Origin: Curvivirga aplysinae | GTDB taxonomy: Bacteria > Pseudomonadota > Alphaproteobacteria > UBA8366 > Aestuariispiraceae | Length of the DNA: 50,138 bases | Direction of reading: 5' to 3' | Assembly (NCBI RefSeq): GCF_009711445.1 | Contig: NZ_SMMC01000206.1 | Coordinates: 1-50,138 of the forward strand | In this document: piece by piece, positions 1-7,782 of the stretch | Layout: the number at the start of each line of letters is the position of its first letter | Position numbering within the stretch: position 1 is the stretch's first letter | Made by a program: the position numbers and the translations under genes | The notes under the pieces: generated by a model | Database searches by the model: none | Seen by the model: only the letters and a program-made list of their open reading frames with translations | Told to the model about the DNA's origin: nothing

Positions 1-145
1 TACAAATTTTTATCTATATTTCTTAATAAAGCATATTCTAACGAAAACAACCTTATCTATAAATTTTTGCGCATTGTTCCTTATCTCCAACAATCAACCA
101 AGCTTTTGACTTGCCAAATTGGCTGTAATAATGCTCATTTAGCGC

Positions 146-1477
146 ATGCGTAGTCCTTTGGAATGGTTTAGTAATATTGAATCTCCTACCCTAAGACGGG
201 AAGGGGAAATCCGTACGCATAGCTTAATTTTGCTTCGCTGGTTTGCCGTTTTTGGACAGCTGATAGCGATAGGTGTAGTCACCTTTGGCTTAAACTTCCC
301 AATTGAGCTATATCCATGCCTTATCCTGATTAGCATTTTGGCCATATCCAACTTATGGATGGGTATTTCCACTAGCCAAACAAATCGTATGTCAAATTAC
401 CATACCGCACGTCTGTTGGCTTTTGATATGATCCAGCTAACCGCATTATTTTATTATACAGGCGGTTTAGAAAATCCATTCTCACTCACTATTTTAGTCC
501 CAGTTACAATCGCTGCCACCTTGCTTTCCCGGGGTGCCACAGTGATGCTGACTGTATTAGCACTTTTCTGCGCGACATTTATGGCCTTTTATCACGAACC
601 CCTTCCTTGGCAAGGAAGTCTACTGGATATTCATACGGGACGAGTTTCTATTCTATATATTGTTGGGCTTTGGGTTGCCTTGGCATTGGCCATTCTCCTA
701 ATGGCACTTTATCTTTGGTCCCTCACAGAAGAAGCACGTAAAACCTCTGAAGCCTTACAACAAACTGAATCTGCCTTGGCACGCGAACAAAAAATCTCCG
801 CACTTGGCGGCTTAGCGGCCTCTGCCGCCCATGAACTGGGAACACCGCTTTCCACAATCAGCTTGATTGCCAAGGAATTAATGAATGATTTGCCCGATGA
901 TAGTCCCTATTTCGAAGATGTAGAGCTTCTTGTGAGCCAATCACTCAGATGCCGGGATATCTTGGCAAAATTATCCGTGCAACCGGAACATATAGGTGGT
1001 GAAAGTTTTGAAGAACTCACACTTTCCCATATGGTTGAGCAAGCCATGCAAGATCATGTGCCACCGCATATTACAAGCAAGTTCATCTTTGATGAAAATT
1101 CTATTGGTGCAGAACCTATTGTTTATCCTTCCCCAGAGCTTCTTCAAGGACTTGGAAATTTCTATAGCAATGCAGGACAATTTGCTCAGAATATAATTGA
1201 GACCCATTTCAGTTGGGACGAAAATGGCTATCGCCTCATTATTGAAGATGATGGCCCCGGTTTTCCGGCCACTGTTATAGAAAAAATTGGCCAACCTTAT
1301 ATTTCCACCCGAACTGGTGAAGATGGGCATATGGGACTTGGTTTATTTATTGCCATTACTCTGCTAGAACGTGTTCAAGCACATGTTCGTATCCAAAATA
1401 AATTACCAAATGGCGCGCGCGTCGAGATCTTGTTTCCCGTCAATAATAAAAACGATGAAGATATAACAAATGTCTGA
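146..1477 (+). CDS. regB: RegB/PrrB/ActS-type redox sensor histidine kinase
   Basis: Membrane sensor kinase of the global redox system that phosphorylates RegA. About six hydrophobic segments lie in residues 28-190. They contain GGLENPF (106-112), which matches the GGxxNPF quinone-binding heptapeptide of RegB. The H-box is typical of RegB (AAHELGTPLS, His229). It is followed by the redox box LLVSQSLRCRDIL with Cys269, equivalent to the cysteine that forms an intermolecular disulfide in Rhodobacter RegB. An N-box asparagine (342), DDGPGF (368-373) and a glycine-rich box (391-400) complete the ATPase domain. The 443-aa length is normal. The gene overlaps regA by 8 nt in the same direction, as in rhizobial actSR rather than the divergent Rhodobacter layout. 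The start is the first ATG of the frame; no strong ribosome-binding site is visible. The 145 bases upstream are AT-rich and show no recognisable site. Confidence 0.95.
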   Translation: MRSPLEWFSNIESPTLRREGEIRTHSLILLRWFAVFGQLIAIGVVTFGLNFPIELYPCLILISILAISNLWMGISTSQTNRMSNYHTARLLAFDMIQLTALFYYTGGLENPFSLTILVPVTIAATLLSRGATVMLTVLALFCATFMAFYHEPLPWQGSLLDIHTGRVSILYIVGLWVALALAILLMALYLWSLTEEARKTSEALQQTESALAREQKISALGGLAASAAHELGTPLSTISLIAKELMNDLPDDSPYFEDVELLVSQSLRCRDILAKLSVQPEHIGGESFEELTLSHMVEQAMQDHVPPHITSKFIFDENSIGAEPIVYPSPELLQGLGNFYSNAGQFAQNIIETHFSWDENGYRLIIEDDGPGFPATVIEKIGQPYISTRTGEDGHMGLGLFIAITLLERVQAHVRIQNKLPNGARVEILFPVNNKNDEDITNV

Positions 1478-2045
1478 AGCACAAGATAATCCAACTTCCT
1501 CTCTTAGAGAGCGCAGTTTACTGTTAATGGATGATGATAATGTTCTTTTATCGCGTTTGGCACGTGCTATGGAAAAACGTGGTTTTGACGTTTCAACGGC
1601 CGCCTCAATCTCTGACTGCCTCACCATTATTCAACAAAATCCGCCTGCCTATGCGGTTATGGATTTGCGTTTGGATGATGGTAGCGGTTTGGAGGCTGTA
1701 GAAGCTTTATCTGAAGCACGCCCTGATGCGCGCATCATCATGCTTACAGGATATGGTAATATTGCAACGGCGGTAAGCGCCGTGAAAGCCGGGGCTGTTG
1801 ATTACCTTTCCAAACCAGCTGATGCAGACCAGATCACAGCCGCTTTACTGGAAGAAGATAACAGTCTACCCTCGCCACCAGAAAATCCGATGACTGCAGA
1901 TCGTGCTCGCTGGGAGCATATTCAACGCGTTTATGAACAATGCGACCGTAATGTTTCTGAAACCGCGCGACGCTTACAAATGCACCGCCGCAGCTTACAA
2001 CGTATTTTGGCAAAACACGCACCTAAAGACGCATCAAGCGAATAG
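1470..2045 (+). CDS. regA: RegA/PrrA/ActR-type response regulator
   Basis: DNA-binding partner of the RegB kinase, controlling energy-related genes (respiration, carbon and nitrogen fixation) in response to redox state. The N-terminal receiver has the acidic triad DDD (21-23), phospho-acceptor Asp65 in VMDLRLDDGSG, Thr93 and Lys115. A proline-containing linker (132-140) leads to a Fis-type helix-turn-helix (about 147-180) ending MHRRSLQRILAKHAP, which is nearly invariant among RegA proteins. At 191 aa it is close to the usual 180-190. Its ATG lies inside the last codons of regB, so translation is probably coupled. The senC gene that often accompanies regA is not adjacent. Confidence 0.95.
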   Translation: MSEAQDNPTSSLRERSLLLMDDDNVLLSRLARAMEKRGFDVSTAASISDCLTIIQQNPPAYAVMDLRLDDGSGLEAVEALSEARPDARIIMLTGYGNIATAVSAVKAGAVDYLSKPADADQITAALLEEDNSLPSPPENPMTADRARWEHIQRVYEQCDRNVSETARRLQMHRRSLQRILAKHAPKDASSE

Positions 2046-2152
2046 AGAAAAGCAAGATATGAAAATAATAAAGATTCAGGATGCTATAAAATATTATTCT
2101 ATGTTAGTATGCTTTCCTCTTATTGGCGGGGAACAGAAAAGGGCATTAAGAA

Positions 2153-3016
2153 ATGGCTAATACTACACGTGACTCAAAATTAGAAACCTTCCGCTTCTTA
2201 CATGAAAAGCCTGGCATATTTGTAATGCCAAATCCTTGGGATGCCGGATCAGCCAAGATTCTGGAGACTGTTGGTTTTGAATCTCTTGCTACAACAAGTG
2301 CGGGATATGCTTTCTCGCAAGGCTTGCAGGACGGCATTGCAGGTTTAGAGCGTGATGATGTCCTTGAAAATGCTGCAGAAATAGTCAATTCCGTTTCCTT
2401 GCCGGTCTCTGCAGATTTGGAAGACGGATTTGGTCCTATCCCACAAGATTGCGAACTCACAATTGACCGGGCTGTTAATATTGGCTTGGTTGGTGGTTCA
2501 ATTGAAGATGCATCTGGTAATCCTGAACGCCCGATTTTTGAATTTAGTCTTGCCGTAGAACGTGTCGCAGCGGCAGCAGAAATGGCAAGAAAACGTGGTT
2601 TCGTTCTGACGGCTCGGGCAGAAAACCATCTACATGGGCGTCCTGATTTAGACAACACAATCAGACGCTTACAGGCCTTTGAGAAAGCAGGAGCCGATGT
2701 CCTATTTGCCCCGGGTCTTCCAAGTCTTGAAGCTATCCGTATTGTTTGTAATTCCGTAAATAAGCCTGTGAATGTTGTTATGGGTTTATCTGGCCCAACT
2801 TTCACGCTTGATGAGTTACAAAATGCAGGTGTTAAACGCGTAAGCGTTGGGGGCTCTTTTGCCCGTGCTGCTCTTGGCGCATTGTATAATGCTGCAAAAG
2901 AAATTAAGACCTTCGGAACATTTGACTATAGCCGAGATGCCATGCCTCACTCAAAGGTGATGCAATTTATGTCAGAAAGCACGCGCCAGATGGAACATAG
3001 AAAAGCATCAGATTAA
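2153..3016 (+). CDS. Isocitrate lyase/PEP mutase superfamily enzyme
   Basis: 287-aa TIM-barrel enzyme of the isocitrate lyase/phosphoenolpyruvate mutase superfamily, which makes or breaks C-C or C-P bonds next to a carboxylate with Mg2+. The N-terminal NPWDAGSA segment (27-34) and the metal-site signature SADLEDGFG (86-94) are clear. The KKCGH loop carrying the catalytic cysteine of true isocitrate lyase is absent, so this is one of the small oxaloacetate-decarboxylase-like or PEP-mutase-like members and its substrate cannot be read from sequence. A purine-rich stretch (GGGGAACAGAAAAGGG) precedes the ATG. It lies 107 nt after regA and ends 3 nt from the convergent binding-protein gene. Confidence 0.8.
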   Translation: MANTTRDSKLETFRFLHEKPGIFVMPNPWDAGSAKILETVGFESLATTSAGYAFSQGLQDGIAGLERDDVLENAAEIVNSVSLPVSADLEDGFGPIPQDCELTIDRAVNIGLVGGSIEDASGNPERPIFEFSLAVERVAAAAEMARKRGFVLTARAENHLHGRPDLDNTIRRLQAFEKAGADVLFAPGLPSLEAIRIVCNSVNKPVNVVMGLSGPTFTLDELQNAGVKRVSVGGSFARAALGALYNAAKEIKTFGTFDYSRDAMPHSKVMQFMSESTRQMEHRKASD

Positions 3017-3019
3017 CGC

Positions 3020-3820
3020 TCAAGACGCAGGTTGTGCATTCTTTCCAATAGCATCGGTCCAGATTTGCTGTAAGGTGCCATTATCTAATAGTTTTCCATA
3101 AGTTTCATTGAATTGATCAATGAGCATGCGTCCTTTTGGGTGTTGACGTGAAATCATTAAATATTCATAAGCGCGCCGAATAGGTTCTTCCGCTGGCTTA
3201 ATACGGTCAAACCCTTCGATCCCAAAGGCAGCCTGCGCTGATTCCCAAGCAACAAAATCATTAGCTAGAACAAAATCCACACGCCCCAAACCTAAAACCT
3301 TAAAACAAGCTGGCATATCAGTGGCTTCAAATCGCGATAGCTGTCCTTTAGCGATGAGATCAGTCAATTCCGGTTCCGTTAAATAACCCAGCGGTTGGCA
3401 ATAGGTCATCCCAATAATATCATCAACTGTTTGAATATTTTTAGCCGCTTCACGGAATTCGTAAAAACGGACATTGATTTGATTGATGGGGCGAGAAAAA
3501 AGAAAATCAGCTTCACGTTCGGCGTTTTTTGCAAAGGGAAATGTTGCATCATTCTGTAATTCTAATGTGCGTTGATACGTACGCTTCCAAGGATAAAAAC
3601 CTATCTCCACTTCATAATTCATTTCTTCAAAAACACGCCTCACAATTTGTGACACGACGCCACCACCAGGTAAGCCGGGATCCGTATAAGGTGCGTAATC
3701 GGTCCCAGTTGCCAGTTTGATTTTCATACTTTCTGCAGTTGCGGACACAACAAAGCCCATATATAAAAATATACAGGCCCCCATAAAAAATCCGAATTTT
3801 TGTGCAATGTTGAAATTCAA
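3020..3820 (-). CDS. Periplasmic solute-binding protein, SBP_bac_3-like
   Basis: 266-aa secreted protein with a hydrophobic signal segment (about 8-29, ending near SATAES). The mature part begins with a beta strand and the motif ATGTDYAPYTD, typical of family-3 (amino-acid type) binding proteins. The later sequence (EADFLFSRPI, then FVLANDFVAWESA) fits the two-lobe fold. No permease or ATPase gene is nearby, so it may not serve a classical ABC importer. Comparable orphan binding proteins occur near 42 and 49.5 kb. The ligand is unknown. The upstream region is shared with the divergent cbiX operon. Confidence 0.7.
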   Translation of the reverse strand: MNFNIAQKFGFFMGACIFLYMGFVVSATAESMKIKLATGTDYAPYTDPGLPGGGVVSQIVRRVFEEMNYEVEIGFYPWKRTYQRTLELQNDATFPFAKNAEREADFLFSRPINQINVRFYEFREAAKNIQTVDDIIGMTYCQPLGYLTEPELTDLIAKGQLSRFEATDMPACFKVLGLGRVDFVLANDFVAWESAQAAFGIEGFDRIKPAEEPIRRAYEYLMISRQHPKGRMLIDQFNETYGKLLDNGTLQQIWTDAIGKNAQPAS

Positions 3821-4051
3821 TATCTCGTTAACTCATCTAATGCTAAACTTTGGTAATCATACTACTATTCAGTTTCTATAGGCAAATAGAAACTCTGTCG
3901 CGAACAGAGCAAGGAATGGCGGCTTTAACGCTGGCAAAATAGAAATGAGCATGTTATAGCGCATTCATGCGGACCCTAGGTGGATCGGGGCAAATTCATC
4001 CATCACATAATATAATCATAACCATGAGAACCCAGAAAGGACGGGGCAAAT
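3821..4051 (+). promoter_or_regulatory. Hairpin-rich leader upstream of cbiX
   Basis: 231-nt region between a divergent binding-protein gene and cbiX. It contains a perfect 9-bp hairpin (AGTTTCTAT, loop AGGCAA, ATAGAAACT; 3871-3894). This partly overlaps a 6-bp hairpin (CTCTGT/ACAGAG, 3893-3909), so the two stems share two bases and may be mutually exclusive at the edge. Weaker pairs are GCATG/CATGC (3949-3970) and GGAT/ATCC (3982-4001). The ribosome-binding site AAGGACGGGG sits just before the ATG at 4052. I do not see the conserved core or B12 box of a cobalamin riboswitch. A structured regulatory leader for the corrin operon is an inference. Confidence 0.4.
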
Positions 4052-5194
4052 ATGTCTGATCAGATCGCTGCTTCTTCTAGCGTAGACATTTCAAATATTC
4101 AAATTCCGACACATACAGCTGACGGACGCAAAATCGGCATTATGGTATGTGGTCATGGCAGTCGTGATGTAAACGCAGTTACACAATTCAAACAAGTGTC
4201 CGAACAACTAAAAGAACGTTGGAGTCACTTGCCTGTTGATTATGGTTTCTTGGAATTCGCAACACCAATCATCCGCACAGGCTTGGATAATTTACGTGAG
4301 GCCGGCTGCGAGTTGATTTTGGCAATCCCGGGCATGTTATTCGCTGCGGGACATGCGAAAAACGACATCCCATCTGTCTTAAACACCTATCAGGCACAAA
4401 ATGAAGGTGTAGAAATTAAATATGGTCGCGAGTTGGGCATCGATCTTAAAATGCTGCAAGCTGCGGGTGCACGTGTTGAAGAAGCCTGGTCTGGTCTCGA
4501 TGACAATAAAAGCAAGCATGAAAGCATGCTTGTTGTCGTTGGGCGCGGTTCGTCTGATCCAGATGCAAATTCAAATGCAACGAAAGTGATGCGCATGCTA
4601 TGGGAAGGCATGGGTTTTGGCTGGGCCGAAACATGTTATTCTGGCGTAACATTTCCTCTTGTAGAGCCAGGCTTAGAACATTTTGTTAAGCTCGGCTATA
4701 AACGCATCCTTGTTTTTCCTTATTTCTTATTCACTGGCATCCTGATTAACCGTATCTATGACGCCGTTGACACTGTCGCTGCACGCCATCCAGATGTAGA
4801 ATTCGTAAAAGTTGGATATCTAAACGACCATCCCAAAGTAATGGATACCTTTGCAGAACGTGTTTGGGAAATTCTTGAAGGCACCAATGTAATGAACTGT
4901 CAAATGTGTAAATATCGCGCACAAGTTCTAGGTTTTGAAGATGAAGTAGGCATGGCACAGGAAAGTCATCACCACCATGTGGAAGGTATTGGTACTGGTG
5001 ATGCACTTAGCCACGATCATTCCCATGATCATAGTCATGATCACTCACATGACCACGGACATCATCATCATGGGCATGGGCACTCTCACGGTCATTCTCA
5101 TGATCATGGCGACCATGATCACCATCACCATCCATATCCACAAGCCGACCATCCTCTGGGTCCTAAGACGCTAGAAAACGGTTATAAAGGCTAA
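4052..5194 (+). CDS. cbiX: Sirohydrochlorin cobaltochelatase CbiX, long form with His-rich tail
   Basis: Cytoplasmic class II chelatase that inserts Co2+ into sirohydrochlorin without ATP, the first committed step of the early-cobalt route. The N-terminal half has GHGSRD (34-39) and AAGHAKNDIP (98-107), carrying the two catalytic histidines (35 and 101). The C-terminal half is a degenerate repeat with GRGSSD (164-169), where Arg replaces the first His. MNCQMC (281-286) is the MxCxxC motif that binds a 4Fe-4S cluster in Bacillus megaterium CbiX. Residues 306-367 form an extreme His/Asp/Gly/Ser tail with 28 histidines, probably a metal-storage or delivery segment. The 380-aa length matches long CbiX proteins. 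It leads the operon, 4 nt before cobH, with ribosome-binding site AAGGACGGGG. Confidence 0.93.
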   Translation: MSDQIAASSSVDISNIQIPTHTADGRKIGIMVCGHGSRDVNAVTQFKQVSEQLKERWSHLPVDYGFLEFATPIIRTGLDNLREAGCELILAIPGMLFAAGHAKNDIPSVLNTYQAQNEGVEIKYGRELGIDLKMLQAAGARVEEAWSGLDDNKSKHESMLVVVGRGSSDPDANSNATKVMRMLWEGMGFGWAETCYSGVTFPLVEPGLEHFVKLGYKRILVFPYFLFTGILINRIYDAVDTVAARHPDVEFVKVGYLNDHPKVMDTFAERVWEILEGTNVMNCQMCKYRAQVLGFEDEVGMAQESHHHHVEGIGTGDALSHDHSHDHSHDHSHDHGHHHHGHGHSHGHSHDHGDHDHHHHPYPQADHPLGPKTLENGYKG

Positions 5195-5198
5195 AGTA

Positions 5199-5825
5199 AT
5201 GTTTGATTACATTCGTGATCCCATGGCAATCTATGCGGCCAGTTTTAAAGCTATCCGCGAAGAAACTGACCTAACAAATATCCCAACCTCTCTACATGCG
5301 ATTACCTTACGTGTGGTCCATGCAGCAGGAAACCCGGATGTTGTCGAGAATATCGCATGGGGTGGAGATATTGCCAAAGCAACCGACGCCTTAAAACAAG
5401 GTGCGCCCATTCTGTGTGATGCTGAAATGGTATCACATGGTATCATCCGCCGCCGATTGCCTGCAGAAAACGATGTGATCTGTACATTAAATATGGATAG
5501 CACTCCCAACCTTGCCAAGCAGATTGGAAATACACGATCTGCGGCGGCCGTGGAACTTTGGGAGCCTTGGCTGGAAGGAGCTGTCGTTGCTATTGGAAAC
5601 GCGCCAACCACCCTATTCTATCTTTTGGAGAAAATTGCAGCTGGTGGACCGAAACCCGCTGCGATTTTAGGTTTTCCTGTGGGTTTCATTGGCGCGGCAG
5701 AATCCAAAGAAGCTTTGATCACCCATGCTGGTGACATTCCCTTCGTCACTTTACGTGGTCGTTTAGGCGGCAGTGCAATGGCTGCAGCAGCCGTAAATGC
5801 GCTTTGTGCGGAGAATGAAGAATGA
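5199..5825 (+). CDS. cobH: Precorrin-8X methylmutase (CobH/CbiC)
   Basis: Moves the methyl group from C-11 to C-12 to give (cobalt-)hydrogenobyrinic/cobyrinic acid, the last ring-modifying step of corrin assembly. The 208-aa length is typical. The conserved LRVVHAAG segment carries the catalytic histidine (His41). The substrate-pocket stretch CDAEMVSHGI and the C-terminal GFPVGFIGAAESKEAL segment are both highly conserved in the family. The next gene, cobL, starts inside its stop codon (ATGA overlap), which indicates translational coupling. Both pathway variants use this enzyme, so it does not by itself tell early from late cobalt insertion. Confidence 0.95.
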   Translation: MFDYIRDPMAIYAASFKAIREETDLTNIPTSLHAITLRVVHAAGNPDVVENIAWGGDIAKATDALKQGAPILCDAEMVSHGIIRRRLPAENDVICTLNMDSTPNLAKQIGNTRSAAAVELWEPWLEGAVVAIGNAPTTLFYLLEKIAAGGPKPAAILGFPVGFIGAAESKEALITHAGDIPFVTLRGRLGGSAMAAAAVNALCAENEE

Positions 5826-7030
5826 GCCAAAGATGGATCAAAGTTATCGGCATTGGCGAAGATGGCATGAATGGCCTTTCCGCCAGCAGCCGTATTTTGA
5901 TTGATCAAGCCGATGTGGTCATCGGCGGCGATCGTCATCTGACTATGATAGGCGCGACCAACGCCGACCAAATGACATGGCGCTCCCCTTTAAAAGATAC
6001 TCTGGCTGATATAGAGAAACTAAAGGGCAAACAAGTGGTTGTGCTTGCGACAGGTGATCCTATGTCTTATGGGATTGGCGTGACTTTAGGTAAGCATTTT
6101 GGGTATGACCAACTGGATATTGTTCCAGCTGTTGGCGCATTTGCGCTTGCTTCCGCGAAAATGGGATGGGCTTTAACAGATCCCTTCACTGAATGCTTAA
6201 CTCTACATGGTAGACCGCTTGAAAATTTATCATTACACCTTCGAAATGGCGTCAAACTAATTGCACTTTCCGCAAATGGAGAAACCCCTGCGCAAGCAGC
6301 GGAACTCCTATGTCTCAAAGGGTTTTCGGAAAGCCAGATCACAGTTTTATCCCATATGGGTGGAAGAGATGAAGCCCGTATATCTAATATTGCAAAAGAG
6401 TGGAGTGACGAAAAAACAGCTGATCTCAACGTCATTTGCATCGAATGCGTAGCTGATGATCAAGCGGCATCCTTATCGCGTATCGCAGGCTTACCTGACG
6501 ATGCCTTCTCTCATGATGGCAAAATGACTAAACGCGAAGTACGGGCAGCGACCTTGGCTTTACTTGCACCCAAACCGGGTGAGTTACTTTGGGATGTCGG
6601 TGCAGGTTGCGGTTCCATCGCAATTGAGTGGATGCGTGCAGATGGCAAAGCCATTGCCATTGAAGACAACGACAAACGTCTTGGCTTAATGGCAGATAAT
6701 GCCCTGAGCCTTGGCACACCAACTTTGAAAATCATCCAAGGCCGTGCGCCAGAGAGACTTGATGGTCTTGCAACCCCAGATGCGATCTTCATTGGTGGCG
6801 GGTTAACATCTGAAGGTTTGGTTGAAGCCTGTTGGGATGCATTGCCCAAAGGTGGACGTCTGGTAGCCAATGCCGTGACTTTACAAGGGGAAACAAAACT
6901 TATGGAAATGTGGGAAAACTGGGGCGGTGAAATGTCGCGTCAATCTGTATCCCGCTTAACCAAAGTAGGCCCACATCATGGCTGGAAACCTTTCATGCAA
7001 GTTACACAATATGCTGTAACCAAGTCTTAA
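5822..7030 (+). CDS. cobL: Precorrin-6Y/-7 C5,15-methyltransferase, decarboxylating (CobL; CbiE-CbiT fusion)
   Basis: Bifunctional enzyme that methylates C-5 and C-15 and decarboxylates the C-12 acetate chain. Residues 1-215 form the CbiE-type tetrapyrrole methylase domain (VIGIGEDG near 8-15, ATGDP 76-80). Residues about 225-400 form the CbiT class I methyltransferase domain with the SAM-binding motif DVGAGCGS (258-265). The 402-aa length is standard for the fused form found in Proteobacteria; many anaerobic producers have separate CbiE and CbiT. It overlaps cobH by 4 nt and ends 19 nt before cobI. Confidence 0.95.
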   Translation: MSQRWIKVIGIGEDGMNGLSASSRILIDQADVVIGGDRHLTMIGATNADQMTWRSPLKDTLADIEKLKGKQVVVLATGDPMSYGIGVTLGKHFGYDQLDIVPAVGAFALASAKMGWALTDPFTECLTLHGRPLENLSLHLRNGVKLIALSANGETPAQAAELLCLKGFSESQITVLSHMGGRDEARISNIAKEWSDEKTADLNVICIECVADDQAASLSRIAGLPDDAFSHDGKMTKREVRAATLALLAPKPGELLWDVGAGCGSIAIEWMRADGKAIAIEDNDKRLGLMADNALSLGTPTLKIIQGRAPERLDGLATPDAIFIGGGLTSEGLVEACWDALPKGGRLVANAVTLQGETKLMEMWENWGGEMSRQSVSRLTKVGPHHGWKPFMQVTQYAVTKS

Positions 7031-7049
7031 AGTTAAGAAGAATAAGAAT

Positions 7050-7778
7050 ATGACAGAAGTGATTAAAAATACGGGTACACTTTTCGGCGTGGGCGTTGGT
7101 CCAGGTGACCCTGAACTCATCACCCTTAAGGCATTACGCGTGATCCGTGAGGTTGATGTTTTGGCTTGGCCAGCCCTGTTAGAAGGGGACAGCTTGGCAC
7201 GCACAATTGCTGAACCTCATCTAGATGGACATCATCACGAAATCCCTATTCGTATGCCGATGGAAGTGGCTCGTTTTCCTGCGCAAAATGTTTATGACAA
7301 AGCAGCAATTGAAATTGCAGAACAGTTAAACGCAGGTAAAGATGTCGCTGTTTTATGTGAAGGTGATCCTTTTTTCTATGGCTCTTTTATGTATCTGTTT
7401 GGTCGCTTGGCGGATGAATTTCCTATCCAAGTCATTCCGGGTGTCTCCTCTTTGATGGCAACCGCAGCAGCGGTCGGCGCGCCACTCGCAAGCCGTAATG
7501 ATGTAATGACAGTCATTCCCGGACCTGTTGAAGAAGATATTATGAAACGTCGACTGGATCGTGCCGAAGCAGCAGCCATTATGAAAGTTGGGCGCCATCT
7601 TCCCAAAATCCGCCGCGTTATCGAAGAATTAGGCCTTACAGACCAAGCCCGCTATATCAGTCATGCGACAATGGACAAGCAAATTGTAGCCCCATTAGCG
7701 GAGGTTGAGCTGGAAACAGCCCCATATTTCTCCATGATTTTAATTCATAAACGCGGTGAAGCTTGGAAAGAAGAATAA
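7050..7778 (+). CDS. cobI: Precorrin-2 C20-methyltransferase (CobI/CbiL)
   Basis: SAM-dependent methylase that adds the C-20 methyl group to precorrin-2 or cobalt-factor II. The tetrapyrrole methylase fold shows GVGVGPGDPE (13-22), LCEGDPFFYG (102-111) and a conserved VIPGVSS segment. The 242-aa length is typical. CobI and CbiL differ mainly in whether they need the metal-bound substrate. With CbiX in the same operon the cobalt form is the more likely substrate, but sequence alone does not prove it. It follows cobL closely and ends 4 nt before the cbiG-cobJ fusion gene. Confidence 0.93.
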   Translation: MTEVIKNTGTLFGVGVGPGDPELITLKALRVIREVDVLAWPALLEGDSLARTIAEPHLDGHHHEIPIRMPMEVARFPAQNVYDKAAIEIAEQLNAGKDVAVLCEGDPFFYGSFMYLFGRLADEFPIQVIPGVSSLMATAAAVGAPLASRNDVMTVIPGPVEEDIMKRRLDRAEAAAIMKVGRHLPKIRRVIEELGLTDQARYISHATMDKQIVAPLAEVELETAPYFSMILIHKRGEAWKEE

Positions 7779-7782
7779 TCTT

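Noticed and set aside
2059-2160. Small reading frame (33 aa, beginning MKIIKIQDA) between regA and the isocitrate-lyase-like gene
   Set aside because: It runs into the start of the next gene, has no conserved features and sits in an AT-rich spacer that probably holds a promoter.
2153-3016. True isocitrate lyase of the glyoxylate shunt
   Set aside because: It is only 287 aa and lacks the KKCGH catalytic loop, so it is a smaller superfamily member.
3871-4051. Cobalamin riboswitch before cbiX
   Set aside because: The region has hairpins, but I could not align the conserved core segments or the B12 box to it.
4977-5155. Tandem-repeat array or CRISPR-like structure from the CATGATCA-like units
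   Set aside because: The repetition is explained by His-Asp/His-Ser codons in the CbiX tail and stays in frame; there are no spacers of constant length.
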